From Halocaridina rubra (taxonomy: Eukaryota; Arthropoda; Malacostraca; Decapoda; Atyidae), in NCBI GenBank assembly GCA_037179515.1, contig JAXCGZ010007652.1, positions 31,001 to 95,000 of the forward strand: DNA of 64,000 nucleotides, written 5' to 3'. The notes beneath the pieces are model-generated. The model did no database searches and was not told the origin of the DNA. It saw only the letters and a program-made list of their open reading frames with translations. Positions 36,793 through 52,820 of the stretch are shown here, in pieces (within the stretch, counting starts at the first letter, position 1; every line of letters begins with the position of its first letter). The translations under genes were made by a program, and so were the position numbers.

Positions 36793-37251
36793 ACAATCTA
36801 GGGAGGGGCACTGTGCACTGTTATTACAGTAAATAAACCAACAGATGTACAAGCAGTGACGAGCTCATAATAATAATAATAATCTCCACAGTCATCATCA
36901 AAGGAATATTATTGTCTGCAATAATAATAATAATAATAATACGATATAAGGAGAATTCTTGGAATAGACATCATGAAAGTAATGCAGAGGTATATTAAAG
37001 CCCAGCAGAGAGCTGGATATTCATTACACTTCATTTATAATCCCTTCACATCTGACAGGTCATTACACTCTCCATCTCTGTTTCTCTTTACAGCCTGATA
37101 AATGCTGTTTTATTTTATCATTTTTTGGCCCATCCTGTTGTCACAATAATTTCCCCCCCTCCCCCCCAAAAAAAAAAAAAAAAAAAAAAAAAAATCCGCG
37201 ATGCACTGAATTTGCGATAGGTGAACCGCGAAATAGCGAGGGATTACTGTA

Positions 37252-37500
37252 TATATACACACTTACCTCTTGGAACAACGCGAGGATAGGTTCTCAAAAG
37301 GCACGGGTAATGTAAAATTTGCATAATGTAACCAGTCATTTTCCATAAAAAGCAATTATAATAGGCATAGATACATTCCACAACCATACATAAACACACT
37401 ATGCCAAAGATATAAGATAAGTAAAACATATTTTATAAGTATGTAACAAAGCTTAAAGATGTGTAGTTATTTTTATTAATACACCGATAGCATACAGTAT
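37252..37500 (-). repeat. R-Y tail, inverted copy
   Basis: Mirrors 29870-30148: gagaaccta-type start near 37290 as aggataggttctc, then tgtaaccagtcattttcc and gccaaagatataagataag. It lies directly after TATACACA next to an R-X end. Confidence 0.7.
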
Positions 37501-37897
37501 AAAAGATATACAGATATGCAAATAAATACAGTACAGCAAAAAAAAATTAACGTATTCTGAGATCGACCTCCATATCTGCAAACGCAAACAAAGATGACAT
37601 AAGCGTTAGGAGAAGGAGGAGGTGACTTAAGCGATAGGAGAGGGAGAAGGAAGGGGGAGAGGAAACCCCTGGTTGTTGTTGGGGTTAATACTTGGTGAAG
37701 AGAGACTGAAGCACATGGCAGCATGGTGGGAAACAGCCTCAGAGGCGGTCGCTTAGTTACTAAACTGAACCATTTATTTCGCTCTTTCTTGCGCATTTCA
37801 TATTTTTTTTACTATTATTTTTTGAGGCGTTATTCCAATCTTGCGTATTATACAAATGCGTAAAATGCAAGTTGACTGTATATATATACTGTATATA
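37501..37897. other. Intron sequence, no gene
   Basis: Contains purine-rich stretches (aggagaaggaggaggtgac, repeated loosely) and no supported frame. It ends in short TA steps before a Tigger-2 end. Confidence 0.5.
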
Positions 37898-39208
37898 CAG
37901 GTATACCTCACCAACGTCGTTAATTGGTTCCAGGAGAGACGACTTAAGTTGAAAAACGACTTAAATCGAATTAGCTTGTCTCTAGGCTAGCCTAGGCTAG
38001 GCTACGCCAAATCTACTTGTTTAGGCTAAACCGAAAATAATCATTCCTAGTTCTGTACTTTATTCATGAATGCAATTTTCAATAACATATGGTTAATAAG
38101 AATCTATTTTAAGCTTACAAACAAATAAATTTTACTTTTTAATACTGCATAGTACAGAAAAAAAGTACAGGTAATTAAATTTACGAATACAATTTGGTGA
38201 TGTTTACCGTACATCGTGGATGCTTTATTTATGAATGTGGTTTGCTATGACATGATAAAATAAAAGCCTTTTTTAAGATTAAACACAAATACAGAAATTA
38301 TTATTATTTTGCAATAATAATAATAATAAAAAAAACTAATTTATTTTAAATTTACCTTGGTGGTTTACATCGCGGACGTAGATGGCTGTGGATCATCAAC
38401 AGCTGATTCTGGCTGTTGTCGTCGTTGTCCGATAGGCTTGAAAAACTGGTTGAGAGTTCCTTGAACTGTCTTCTTCTTCTTTTCCTCAAGAATCACATTA
38501 TAACGAGCAAAAGCTTCGTGACAAGCCCCCATAACCTTGGAAAAGCGTTGAGCATTGTGATCCATATCCTCACACAAGAAAGTCCTTTTTTGATAAATGC
38601 AAATGCCTGCTGCATTTTCTTAATGGTAAAATGACGTGGCTCAGGTGGTTCTGCTTCCTCCTCTTCTTTATTTTGCTGCTCGTGAAGCTCCGTCAATTCT
38701 TCGTTTGTCAGGGGCTTCTTGTCTTTTTCAAATAAATCTCTGAAATCCTCCTCCTCCAAATCCATTTCTAGCTCTTTTGCTCATGGTCACCAACGTTTTT
38801 TTGATGGCAACGTTATCAAACCCCTTATAATCATTTACGAATTGCGGGCATAGCTTCTTCCATACACCATTCATTGCCGTGTGTTGACGAGTGACGACGC
38901 CTAACGGTAAATATTGGAACTACTGTACCTATTTTAATAAGATTTTATATGCTTTTATTCTTATTTATTGTACAGTAACATGATTTTATGTGCTTTTGTT
39001 TTTATTTATTGTACAGTAACATGATTTCATGTGCTTTTAATGGTTTTCTAGTGATATTATGATTCCAATATTTGTAGCGAACTGACGTAAAGTTGATTAT
39101 AATGACGTAATCTATTTTTTTTTTTTAATTTTTCCATATATTTTTTTGAAAACCGACGTATAATCAAGAACGACTTAACTCGAAACGACGTAAGCCGAGG
39201 TATACCTG
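37898..39208 (-). mobile_element. Tigger-2 element, internally deleted
   Basis: Ends CAGGTATACCTCACC at left and its mirror GAGGTATACCTG at right, with TA outside both (37896-37897, 39209-39210). The subterminal gacttaagttgaaaaacgac and cgacttaactcgaaacgac are also inverted. The 1.3-kb interior keeps only the C-terminal end of a transposase on the minus strand. It is directly followed by TATA and the next element. Confidence 0.85.
38365..38765 (-). pseudogene. Tigger-2 transposase C-terminal remnant with PCNA-box-like motif
   Basis: Minus-strand fragments: LTNEELTELHEQQNKEEEE, RHFTIKKMQQAF, then (one frame change near 38580) EDMDHNAQRFSKVMGACHEAFARYN and TVQGTLNQFFKPIG. The order acidic linker, helical part, QxxLxxFF motif is that of Tigger/pogo C-termini. 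QGTLNQFF fits the PCNA-interacting (PIP) box consensus; pogo transposase is known to bind PCNA through such a motif. The catalytic domain is deleted. Confidence 0.78.
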
Positions 39209-39212
39209 TATA

Positions 39213-40669
39213 CAGTGTTGCCTCACTTATCGCGGTAGTTCGGTTCCGGGACCCGGCGCGAACCCGGAAATCCGTGGTGTAGAAATCAGCCTATATGTAC
39301 ATAGATATTTTAATGTATTTTTACGTTTACACTGTATAAACCCTCCCTGTACTGTTAAAAAAAACACCCTTTACATTATAAATAACAGCAAGCAACGTAA
39401 TTTTTTTATGGAAGTGATAGGAAAACTTACCATGAATGAGGTGATGATGTCTTGACATTAATAGGTTCCATATTTTACAATAATTTTTACGTTTACGTAA
39501 AATAGCAACCGACCTCCACAAACTTTTTTCCTTCTTTCAACATATCTAAGAGTTTCACTTTATCTACAATGGTTAACATTTTCCTTTGCCGCTTAGGCTC
39601 ACTACAAGAAGCCTTAGAAGATGAAGGATGCTTGGGAGGCATTGCAAAGGTTAAAATATGCGAGTAAAAAAATCACAAGCAAAACATATTAATAATAATA
39701 AGCACAACATGAATGGCGCACACGAGTGAGGCGAGACAATGGAAGATGGTGGAAGCCTTTGTCCGAAACGCTGATAGCGGTATCGTATTTTACATGTTGC
39801 AATACTGTTAGTATTTATGTTTTTTACTATTTTTTACTGTTATATTATTCTTAGGCTAAGAAATACGTTTTTTTTAATCAATAAAATCATGAAACTACTG
39901 GAAATATAAATATATATGCTAGCTCACGTAGCTTCGACCCCAATACATTGTACGCTATCGAACACAAGCAAAAGGTGAGTTAGACTGAACGAGTCTTTGT
40001 CCAAAACGCTGATAGCGGTATCGTATTTTACATGTTGCAATACTGTTAATATTTATGTTTTTTACTATTTTTTACTGTTTTATTATTCTTAGGCTGATAA
40101 ATACGTTTTTTTTTATCAATAAAATCATGAAACTACTGGTAATATAAATATATATGCAAGCTCACGTAGCTGCGACCCCAATACATTGTACGCTATCGAA
40201 CACAATTTCGTATGATGCAATACTGTGAGTTATACTGTGCGTACGTATATCATTCAGTTATTAGTACAATGTATATTAATTTAAAATTCATCTACTTATT
40301 TGATGATTGTACAAAATCTATTGTATTTATTCACTGTAATTTGGACCAAATATTCCTTTTGTAAAGATTATACTGTACTTTTCAAAAGAGGTGGTCAATA
40401 AACGTATCTATCTATCTATCTATCTACATTTATGTTTTTTACCATTTCTTACTGTTTTGTTATTCGTAGGCTGGGAAATAATTTTTTTTTATCAATTAGA
40501 TAATGAAATATGTTTTTTTTAATAAAAAAAAAAAATGAAAATACTGAGAATTTTTTTTTATATTTTAATATTTTTGCATATACCCATGAAATAAAATAAT
40601 AATTTATAAAAAAAAAACCCGCGATAGAGTGAGAAAGCGAACCAGGAAGCGTGAATAACTGGGGTAACA

Positions 40670-40672
<3 letters not shown>
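39213..40672 (-). mobile_element. Tigger-1 deletion derivative, inverted copy
   Basis: Ends CAGTGTTGCCTCACTTATCG at left and, mirrored, GAGTGTTACCCCAGTTATTC at right, with TA steps outside. Read on the minus strand: 5' arm with gcgtttcggacaaag blocks, the first ~48 codons of the transposase without its ATG, then a direct jump into the 3' arm. The same derivative occurs at 51494, 53534 and 55575. A TATC-repeat-tailed insert (40260-40435) sits in the 5' arm. Confidence 0.82.
40260..40435 (+). mobile_element. Short retroposon-like insert with (TATC)n tail
   Basis: Sequence ending gaggtggtcaataaacg followed by tatctatctatctatc. An AATAAA and a simple-repeat tail suggest the 3' end of a LINE or SINE. 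Inverted copies lie in each Tigger-1 derivative at about 51730-51910, 53780-53950 and 55820-55990, so it inserted before those copies arose. Confidence 0.5.
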
Positions 40673-40721
<49 letters not shown>

Positions 40722-40735
40722 TATATATATATACA
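40673..40735. repeat. (TA)n array
   Basis: It lies between the end of the Tigger-1 derivative and a Tigger-2 end (CACGTATACCTCACC). Confidence 0.9.
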
Positions 40736-40924
40736 CACGTATACCTCACCTAACGTCGTTAATTGGTTCCAGGAGAGACGACTTAAGTCGAAAAACGACT
40801 TAAATCGAATTAGCTTGTCTCTAGGCTAGCCTAGATATACAGATTTACTGTAGTAGTAGAATAGTTGGGTGGGATATGCCTTTTGCAACAGCTCCCAAGT
40901 ATTGGTTTTGCTTTGCTGATTTGT

Positions 40925-41180
40925 TTATGTGGTTATTATTATTTGATTTCTTTTTCTACAAATTCTTTTTATAATTTTTTTTCTTTCTTTGACATCTTTT
41001 TCACTACAGTATCTAAATAACAATATATTAGCAATTATTTCAATTTTCTTTTCTATATATGGTTGTGCTAAAAAACTATATTCTCTTCTTATTTGTGCAT
41101 ATGCTTCACAAAATAGTAGAAAATGTTCTATTCTCTCTTCACATTGTTCACACGTTGGGCAGGTAGTATCTTTATTTATA
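40925..41180 (-). pseudogene. LINE-E C-terminal fragment (3' half)
   Basis: The minus-strand frame reads DTTCPTCEQCEERIEHFLLFC, then REYSFLAQPY, the Cys/His C-terminal motif common in jockey/I-type LINE ORFs. The preceding codons continue at 45286-45403 across the inserted LINE-B. Confidence 0.75.
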
Positions 41181-41445
41181 CATACATACATATACCTTGG
41201 CTGTTTCCCCCTTTAATTGGGGGGTAGCCGACATCAAGAAAGGAAAACAAATAGGGGGATTACTTTGCTCTATGGGCATTGACGAGGGAGCTAGCGACCG
41301 TTCAGATGGCACTGCTGGAGTGCCACAGCCCATCCTCCCGGCTCTTCCACAACCTGTGTCGCTTCACAACTGCCAACTCCTCCTACTGCCCCTACCACAG
41401 GGCTATCTCTGTAAGATGCAGCCCCGTGGTAACAGCAGATGCCCA

Positions 41446-42545
41446 TCAGAGCCGCGTCACAATCGCTCGCCACTCATTCCTATTCCTAGCACGCTCGCTT
41501 GCTTCCCTCACATCCATCCTCCTATCATTCAGGGCTCTCCTTACTCCATCCATCCATCCAAACCTAGGCCTCCCTCTAGCATTTCTCCCATCTACTCTGG
41601 CTGCAATTTCTCTCCTCACACCCGTTCTTGCTCTCACCACTTCATTCCTAACCCTATCCAATCGAGATACACCAATCATACTCCTCAGGCATTTCATCTC
41701 AAACACATTTAGTTTCCGTCTCTCACTTACTTTCATACCCCATAACTCTGATCCATACATCCCAGTTGGCACAACCACTTTCTCATACAAAACTTTCTTA
41801 ACATTCATTTCCAACCCTCTATTCTTCATCACTCCTTTCAATGCACCCAAACTTTACATCCTTCATTCACTCTGTGACACACATCTGCTTCCACTCCACC
41901 ATTTGCAGCTATAACCGAGCCTAAATACTTAAACTGATTAACCTCCTCAAGTGTCTCTCCATTCAACATAACATTCAATCCAGCGCCATCCTCATTTCTT
42001 GTACACCTCATAACCTTACTCTTTCCCACATTCACTCGCAGCTTCCTTCTCTCACACACCATTCCAAATTCTGACACTAACTGACACAGCTTTTCCTCTG
42101 AATCTGCCACCCCCACAGTATCATCTGCAAACAGCAACTGATGCAGCTCCCACTCGTTATCATCCCCATCTACCATTCTCAAACCTCGACCACGCACTCG
42201 CTCATTCACCTCTCTTACAACTCCATCAATATACAAATTGAACAGCCATGGTGACATCACACATCCCTGTCTCAGTCCCACACTCACTGGAAACCACTCA
42301 CTCACTTCATTCCCTACCCTAACACAAGCTCTACTACCCTCATACAAACTCTTCACTGCATGCAGCAATTTACCATCAGTTCCATATAACCTCAAAACAT
42401 TCCACATGGCCTCTCTATCAGCTCTATCATATGCTTTCTCCAGATCCAAAAATGCAAACTACACATCCTTACCCTTTGCCATATATTTCTCACATAACTG
42501 CCTAACTATAAAAATCTGATCTATACAACCTCAACCTCTCCTAAA
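41446..42545 (-). pseudogene. LINE-B reverse transcriptase, C-terminal half
   Basis: Motifs on the minus strand: LDLEKAYDRADREAMW (A), VGLRQGCVMSPWLFNLY (B), QLLFADDTVGVADS (FADD), FKYLGSVIAANGG; after a frame change near 41845, GALKGVMKNRG, VPTGMYGSELWGM, MKCLRSMIGVSRLDRVRNE and RGRPRFGWMDGVRRAL. A stop lies in the region before DLEKAY, near 42455. The frame changes make it non-functional. Confidence 0.85.
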
Positions 42546-42582
42546 ACCACTGTGCCCTGTGGGGCGGGCACAATATCAAAGA

Positions 42583-43359
42583 ATATTTCGGTGTATAAGT
42601 CGGCCTACAGATAAGTCGACCCAAAAATGAGAGTAATTTTTTATGATTTTTGCTAATATCTGAGGTATAGGTCGACCTCTAAAATACAGAACTCGCCTAC
42701 CGTAAATTATCGGCTAGCCTAAGCAGCAGTGTAAAAGTTGAAATACGAAACTCGCCTAAGTTATAGGCTAGCCTAAGCAGTAGTGTAAAAGTTACCATAT
42801 ATAAAACACCAGGCATTAATTAAAGACTACCGGTATGTTATTACAAACGTTGTTCTACTTACAATATGAAATAATATATAAGGTAGTATTAATATAAATC
42901 TCTATAAAAATGACGAAATAGATTCATTTCTCCGCACGATCGTAACGTAAACAAAAGCGTGTTCAATTTATACCGTAAATTGTTTTGTTTCATCAGCGAT
43001 CAGCTGATCGGAAATTTTACAAATGGCTGCATGATGTTTACATTGTTATGGTCTTTTTCCTTTGATTAATAGCATTTTGTGGAATTTTAAGGTAATGGTA
43101 GCTCTATTACATTATTAGTGTCGAATCAGAATGTGAATTGATTAAAATACAAGTATTTACATTAGTAGCTACATGTATTTACATCGATAGTTACCTCACT
43201 GAGGCTGTCGTCGGTATTAGCCTAAGGTTAGGCCTGATTTCCTGCACCAATATGTCACAAGATTTCAAGGTTTGCTTTTTGTGATTGTTATATAAGTCGA
43301 CCCTCAATTTTGGGCTGATTTTTGGGGGCTAAAACATCGACTTATACACCAAAATATAC
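42583..43359. mobile_element. MITE with GGTGTATAAGTCG inverted ends
   Basis: Left ATATTTCGGTGTATAAGTCG and, mirrored on the right, TATATTTTGGTGTATAAGTCG. The interior is noncoding and includes a ~60-base unit twice in tandem (aactcgcctaagttatagg, ctagcctaagcag). The flanks are LINE-B sequence. I see no certain target duplication, so the superfamily is left open. Confidence 0.8.
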
Positions 43360-43364
43360 GGTAA

Positions 43365-45177
43365 TCTCAAACCATTCCACATAGCCTCTCTTTCAACTCT
43401 ATCATATGCTTTCTCCAGATCCAAAAATGCAAAATACGCATCCTTACCCTTTGCTAAATATTTCTCACATAACTGCCTAACTATAAAGATCTAATCTATA
43501 CAACCTCTACCTCTCCTAAAACCACTCTGCACTTCCGCGATCACATATTCTGTCTTATTCCTAATCCTATTAACCAGTATCCTACCATACACTTTTCCTA
43601 CCACACTCAACAAACTTATACCCCTAAAATTACTGCATTCATACATATCTCCCTTACCTTTGTATAGGGGCACTATACAGGCAATCACCCAATCCACTGG
43701 CACCAGTGACAACATAAAGCATATATTAAACGCTCTCACTAACCATTCCAATGCAGTCACACCCCCTTCTTTCAACATCTCCGCTCTCACACCATCCATT
43801 CCAGGTGCTTTACCTGCTTTCGTTTCATACAATGCCCTTTTCACCTCCTCTCTTGTAATCTCTCTCTCATTTTCATCTCCCTTACTGGCCCTTGAACCCC
43901 TCCCACTGCCACTATAGCTGCCTCTCTATCTTCCTCAACATTCAGCAAGCACTCAAAATATTCTGCCCATCTTTTCCTTGCATCATTCCCTCTTAACATC
44001 TGTCCATTCACATCTTTCACTGTCTCTTCCATCCTCGTTCCACCCTTCCTTGCTCTCTTCACTTCTTTCCAAAACTTCTTTTTATTCTCCTCATATGACC
44101 TACTAAAATCCTGTCCCCACCTAACATTTGCCAACCTCTTCTCTTCCTCTACCTTCCGCTTGGTTTCCACATTTTTCTCCCTATATCTTTCATACTTCTC
44201 CCTACTTTTACACCGCAGCCATTCCTCAAAAGCCCTCTTTTTCTCTTTCACCTTCATTTTCACCCCTTCATTCCACCACTCGCTGCCCCTCCTCATGCCA
44301 CCTCCAACAAACCTCTTTCTACACATATCACTTGCATGTCCCACAAAACATTCTTTCATCAACCCCCATTCTTCCCCTAACTCCTCAACTTCTCCTTCTT
44401 TCACCCTGTCATATGCCACTCTCAACCTGTCCTGATATTCCTGTCTCTTCTCTGGCTTTTTCAACTCTTCAACCTTCACTATTTCCCTTCTACATTCCCC
44501 CACACTATTTCCCCACTCTTTTGCTACTGCCACTTTTGCTTCAACCAAAAAATGATCAGACATCCCAGCAGCCACACCCCTGAATGCATGTACGTCTTTC
44601 ACTCTACCAATCATGCTCTTTGCTACCAACACATAATCCGTCAATGCTCTTTCTTTCACTCTTCCATTTGCCACTCTCATCCATGTATACTTATTTATTA
44701 ACTTCTTCTTAAATAAACTATTACCTATCACCAACTCTTGCTCCACACACATATCTAACAGTCTCTCACCACTCATTCCCACCTGGTACCCCATACTTTC
44801 CTACAACACCTTCTATCTCTCCATCACCCACTCTGGCATTCAAGTCTAGATGACACTTCTTTCCATTCCACTACCTGATTTACCATCCATTCACTCAGCA
44901 ATAATGCCACACCTTCTCTCGCTCTCCCCCTTTCAACCCCAGACACCCTACCCGTCACATCACCAAATGCCACTTCTCCTTTTCCTTTCATCTTCGTCTC
45001 ACACAATGCCAATACATCCATCCTCCTCTTACCAAACATATATCCAATCTCACATCTTTTGCTCTCTATCGTACTACAACCACGCACATTTAGACACCCC
45101 AAAACTAGAGTTTGGGGAGAAGTTATTCTCCCCTCTACTCCCCTTCTTCTTTGACGTCTCGCAGGAGGTTGATACAA
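43365..45177 (-). pseudogene. LINE-B endonuclease and reverse transcriptase N-terminal half
   Basis: The minus strand begins with LVLGCLNVRGC and VLALCETKMKGKG (APE endonuclease N and E motifs) and EGVALLLSEWMV. After a gap and frame change near 44800-44830 come SMIGRVKDVHAF and AAGMSDHFLVEAKV (SDH motif). A basic helical linker follows (WGQDFSRSYEENKKKFWKEV). RT begins KAGKAPGMDGVRAEML, CIVPLYKGKGD, FRGISLLSVVGK and QSGFRRGRGCID; it ends at the MITE-bearing segment within LEKAYDRVEREAMW. Frames break near 43844 and 44800. Confidence 0.85.
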
Positions 45178-45285
45178 GGGGGGGGATTCCTAGTCCCCCC
45201 GCCCCGTCCACTTTTAGTCACCTTTTACGACACGCAGGGAATACGGTGAGGCTATTCTTTGATATTGTGCCCGCCCCACAGAGCA

Positions 45286-45403
45286 CATCTTTATTTATAA
45301 ATTTATGTAAAGTAAACAAATTAATGAACTCTATTATGCCGTTGGCAACAGGCTTAGCATGGGGGCTTGTGTTGCCAGATAAAGCGGATGTTTGTATTTT
45401 CAA
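45286..45403 (-). pseudogene. LINE-E C-terminal fragment (5' half)
   Basis: The minus strand reads GIIEFINLFTLHKFINKD and would continue at 41180 with TTCPTCEQC. The identical 13 bases at the break are the LINE-B target duplication. Confidence 0.75.
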
Positions 45404-45710
45404 ATGTATGGTAAATTAGATATATATTAATTACAAGATGGTAGTACTGTAATTTAAATAAAAATGTACTTCATCTTTAAGATACTTGAAATAACTTACC
45501 ATGTATGTTTTTTATATTTATCATTTCTCTCATTTATGTATTCTGGCAACACTGATGGTGGCAGTGAAGACGAGGATGCATACGTTTTGTCACACTTCCG
45601 TATCAACTGATGCACCCTCACATGCTATTTCCCTGACAATATTATATTAAAAATAACTTTGCTGTTTGTTCTTAATGCTTGTTTTCTTATTCGTATTCTT
45701 ATTCATATTC

Positions 45711-45741
<31 letters not shown>

Positions 45742-45744
45742 AAT
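45404..45744. repeat. R-Y head fragment (inverted) and AT-rich spacer
   Basis: About 45575-45680 is the inverted ~180-base R-Y unit (tatcaactgatgcaccctc, tgctatttccctgac, tgctgtttgttcttaatgc). The rest is AT-rich with a short TTA run at 45710-45735. No gene. Confidence 0.6.
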
Positions 45745-45969
45745 TATGAAAAGTGGCGACGCCTAACGGTAGATATTGGAACTCCTGTACGTATTTTAAT
45801 AAGATATTTATATGCTTTTATTCTTATTCGATAAATGCAAATGCCTGCTGCATTCTTATTATTATTATTATTATTATTACTATTATTAACATGATTTTAT
45901 GTGCTTTTGTTTTTATTTATAGCATTGGGATCCATATCCTCGAACAAAGAATGTCCTTTTCGATAAGTG

Positions 45970-45993
45970 CAAGTGCCTGCTGCATTCTTATTC

Positions 45994-46051
<58 letters not shown>

Positions 46052-46063
46052 TATTATTATTAT
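45970..46063. repeat. (TTA)n microsatellite in the Tigger-2 remnant
   Basis: TTA run of about 90 bases starting after cctgctgcattcttattcg. A shorter TTA run follows the same block near 45857-45890. Confidence 0.9.
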
Positions 46064-46327
46064 GGCGAGTGACGACACCTAACGGTAGATATTGGAACTA
46101 CTGTACGTATTTTAATAAGATTTTATATGCTTTTATTCTTATGTATTGTACAATAACATGATTTTATGTGCTTTTGATTTTATTTATTGTACAGTAACAT
46201 GATTTCATGTGCTTTTAATGGTTTTCTAGTGATATTATGATTCATATATTTGTAGCGGACAAAAAAAAAAAAAAAATTTAAACCGACGTATAATCGACAA
46301 CGACTTAACTCGAAACGACTTAAGCCG

Positions 46328-47299
<972 letters not shown>

Positions 47300-47600
47300 T
47301 GACATTTATTATCCTACTAGGAATCCTGTTCCATGCATCAGCTACTCTACGGTATTACCAAGCCAATTTTCACCAGTTTCCCTTCTGAACCTAAATTTAT
47401 CAAGCTTAAATCCATTCATTACCCATTACGAGTTCTGGTTTGATCATGAATTTTTAAAACTTTATTAATATCACCCTTGTTAATCCCTTTAAACAATTTA
47501 TACACCTCAATCATATCCCCCCTAACTCTGTGCCTCTCTAGAGAATGTAGATTAAGTTTTTTAATCTGTCATATGGTAGCATTAGGCATTGCATAATTAT
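47300..47600 (-). pseudogene. LINE-F C-terminal fragment (CR1-like)
   Basis: The minus strand reads [44 protein letters not shown] and NWLGNTVE, with stops. The order (LHSLERRRxRGDMIxxYK, later RFRRExxxxxFxNRVV, then WNxLP-like) is the conserved tail of CR1/jockey-type ORF2. It is related to LINE-A in layout but different in sequence. Confidence 0.75.
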
Positions 47601-47654
47601 TTTTTTTTTTCGTTTTTTAGTCTTTCTTTGGTTATTTATAATTTTTCTTTTATC

Positions 47655-48062
47655 TTTATATACATTTGCAGATAGAGGTTCGATCTCCTGCATCCTCCTC
47701 CTCTTCTACCGCATAAGTTGCTTGCTCACGGCCACGATGCATGTCCCAGTGTACCGTATGACTGTTGCCCACTGCATAATAGAGTACAGTACAGTAATGT
47801 ATGTTAATTTCTAGCTGTAAAGTGAATATGAATATCTTTTGTATACTCTTAAAAATAGCTACAGGGCTTTCTGCCCTTGCTATGTAGTAATCAAATTTTT
47901 TTTACTTATCTTATATCTTTGGCATGGTGTGTGTATGTAAGGTTTGGAACGTATCTATGCCCTTTTAGCATTGTTTCCTATGGAAAATAGCTAGTTTTTT
48001 CACGCGATATTCCATTTACCTTACACTTCTGAGAACCTATCTAGGCGTTATTCTGAGAACTA
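47655..48062 (+). repeat. R-Y repeat, third copy
   Basis: gatagaggttcgatctcctgc, tgttgcccactgcataatag, gctacagggctttctgcc, tcttatatctttggcatgg and gagaacctatctaggcg match 29630-30148 in order. It ends GAGAACTAGG immediately before a TA array, as at 30148. Confidence 0.75.
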
Positions 48063-48063
48063 G

Positions 48064-51370
<3,307 letters not shown>

Positions 51371-51493
51371 TATAATATATTATATATATATATTATTATT
51401 ATATAATTATATAATATATAATATATATATATATATTATATATATATTATATATATATATATATAATTATATATATATATATATATATACACA
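51371..51493. repeat. (TA)n-rich array, unit 1
   Basis: Irregular TA array (ATTATTATATAATTAT steps) between a Tigger-1 end (GGTTCACTG) and the next (CAGTGTTACCCC). The arrays in units 2 and 3 are more uniform. Confidence 0.9.
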
Positions 51494-52820
51494 CAGTGTT
51501 ACCCCAGTTATTCGCGCTTCCTGGTTCGCTTTCTCACTCTATCGTGGTTTTTTTTTTGGATAAATTATTATTTTATTTCATGGGTATATGCAAAAATATT
51601 AAAAAAAAAAAAAAATCTCAGTATTTCATTTTTTTTTATTGAAAAAACATATTTCACTATCTAATTGATAAAAAAAATTATTTCCCAGCCTACGAATAAT
51701 AAAACAGAAAAAAATAGTAAAAAACATAAATGTAGATAGATAGATAGATAGATGCATACATACGTTTATTGACCACCTCTTTTGAAAAGTACAGTATAAT
51801 CTTTACAAAAGGAATATTTGGTCCAAATTACAGTGAATAAATACAATAGATTTTGTACAATCATCAAATAAGTAGATGAATTTTAAATTAATATACATTG
51901 TGAATGATATACGTACGTACAGTATAACTCACAGTATTGCATCATACGAAATAGTGTTCGATAGCGTACAATGTATTGGGGTCGCAGCTACGTGAGCTGG
52001 TATATATATTTATATTTCCAGTAGTTTCATGATTTTATTGATAAAAAAAAGTATTTATTAGCCTAAGAATAATAAAACAGTAAAAAATAGTAAAAAACAT
52101 AAATACTAACAGTATTGCAACATGTAAAATACGATACCGCTATCAGCATTTTGGACAAAGACTCGTTCAGTCTAACTCACGTTTTGCTTGTGTTCGATAG
52201 CATACAATGTATTGGGGTCGAAGCTACGTGAGCTAGCATATATATTTATATTTCCAGTAGTTTCCTGATTTTATTGATAAAAAAAACGTATTCCTTAGCT
52301 TAAGAATAATATAACAGTAAAAAATAGTAAAAAACATAAATACTAACAGTATTGCAACATGTAAAATGCGATACCGCTATCAGCGTTTCGGACAAAGGCT
52401 TCCACCATCTTCCATTGTCTTGCCTCACTCGTGTGCGCCATTCACGTTGTGCTTATTATTATTAATATGTTTTGCTTGTGATTTTTTTACTCGCATAATT
52501 TAACCTTTGCAATTCCTCCCAAGCATCCTTCATCTTCTAAGGCTTCTTGTAGTGAGCCTAAGCGGCAAAGGAAAATGTTAACCATTGTAGATTAAGTGAA
52601 ACTCTTAGATATGTTGAAAGAAGGAAAAAAGTTTGTGGATGTCGGCCGCTATTTTACGTAAACGTAAAAATTATTGTAAAATATGGAACCTATTAATGTC
52701 AAGTCATCATCACCTCATTCATGGTAAGTTTTCCTATCACTTTCATTAAAAAATTGCGTTGCTTGCTGTTATTTATAATGTAAAGGGTGTTTTTTTAACA
52801 GTACAGGGAGGGTTTATACA
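51494..52820 (+). mobile_element. Tigger-1 deletion derivative, truncated (unit 1)
   Basis: Begins CAGTGTTACCCCAGTTATTC. The 5' arm holds two tcagcg-type repeats; ttgcaattcctcccaagc marks the transposase start with ATG changed to ATT, followed by about 48 codons (KMLTI, LLDMLKEGKKFVDVGRYF) with an internal stop; then a direct jump to the 3' arm. It is cut off at gggtttataca by the duplication joint, so its right end is missing. Confidence 0.82.

Larger units (their letters stand above)
41181..45285 (-). mobile_element. LINE-B, long copy with target duplication
   Basis: Flanked by ATCTTTATTTATA on both sides (41168-41180 and 45286-45298), and the LINE-E frame is continuous once one copy is discounted. 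Minus strand: 5' end at ctgtggggcgggcac, endonuclease, RT, 3' end ggctaccccccaattaaagg and ccaaggtatatgtatgtatg. Inside, a MITE-containing segment (42548-43364) interrupts the RT, and about 165 bases of RT occur on both sides of it. The exact clade is not certain. Confidence 0.85.

Noticed and set aside
41197..41914. Pro/Ser/Leu-rich plus-strand frames
   Set aside because: Antisense of the LINE-B 3' coding part; no motif of their own.
44128..44583. Plus-strand frames across the LINE-B endonuclease region
   Set aside because: Shadow frames opposite the real minus-strand coding; the real strand has endonuclease and RT motifs.
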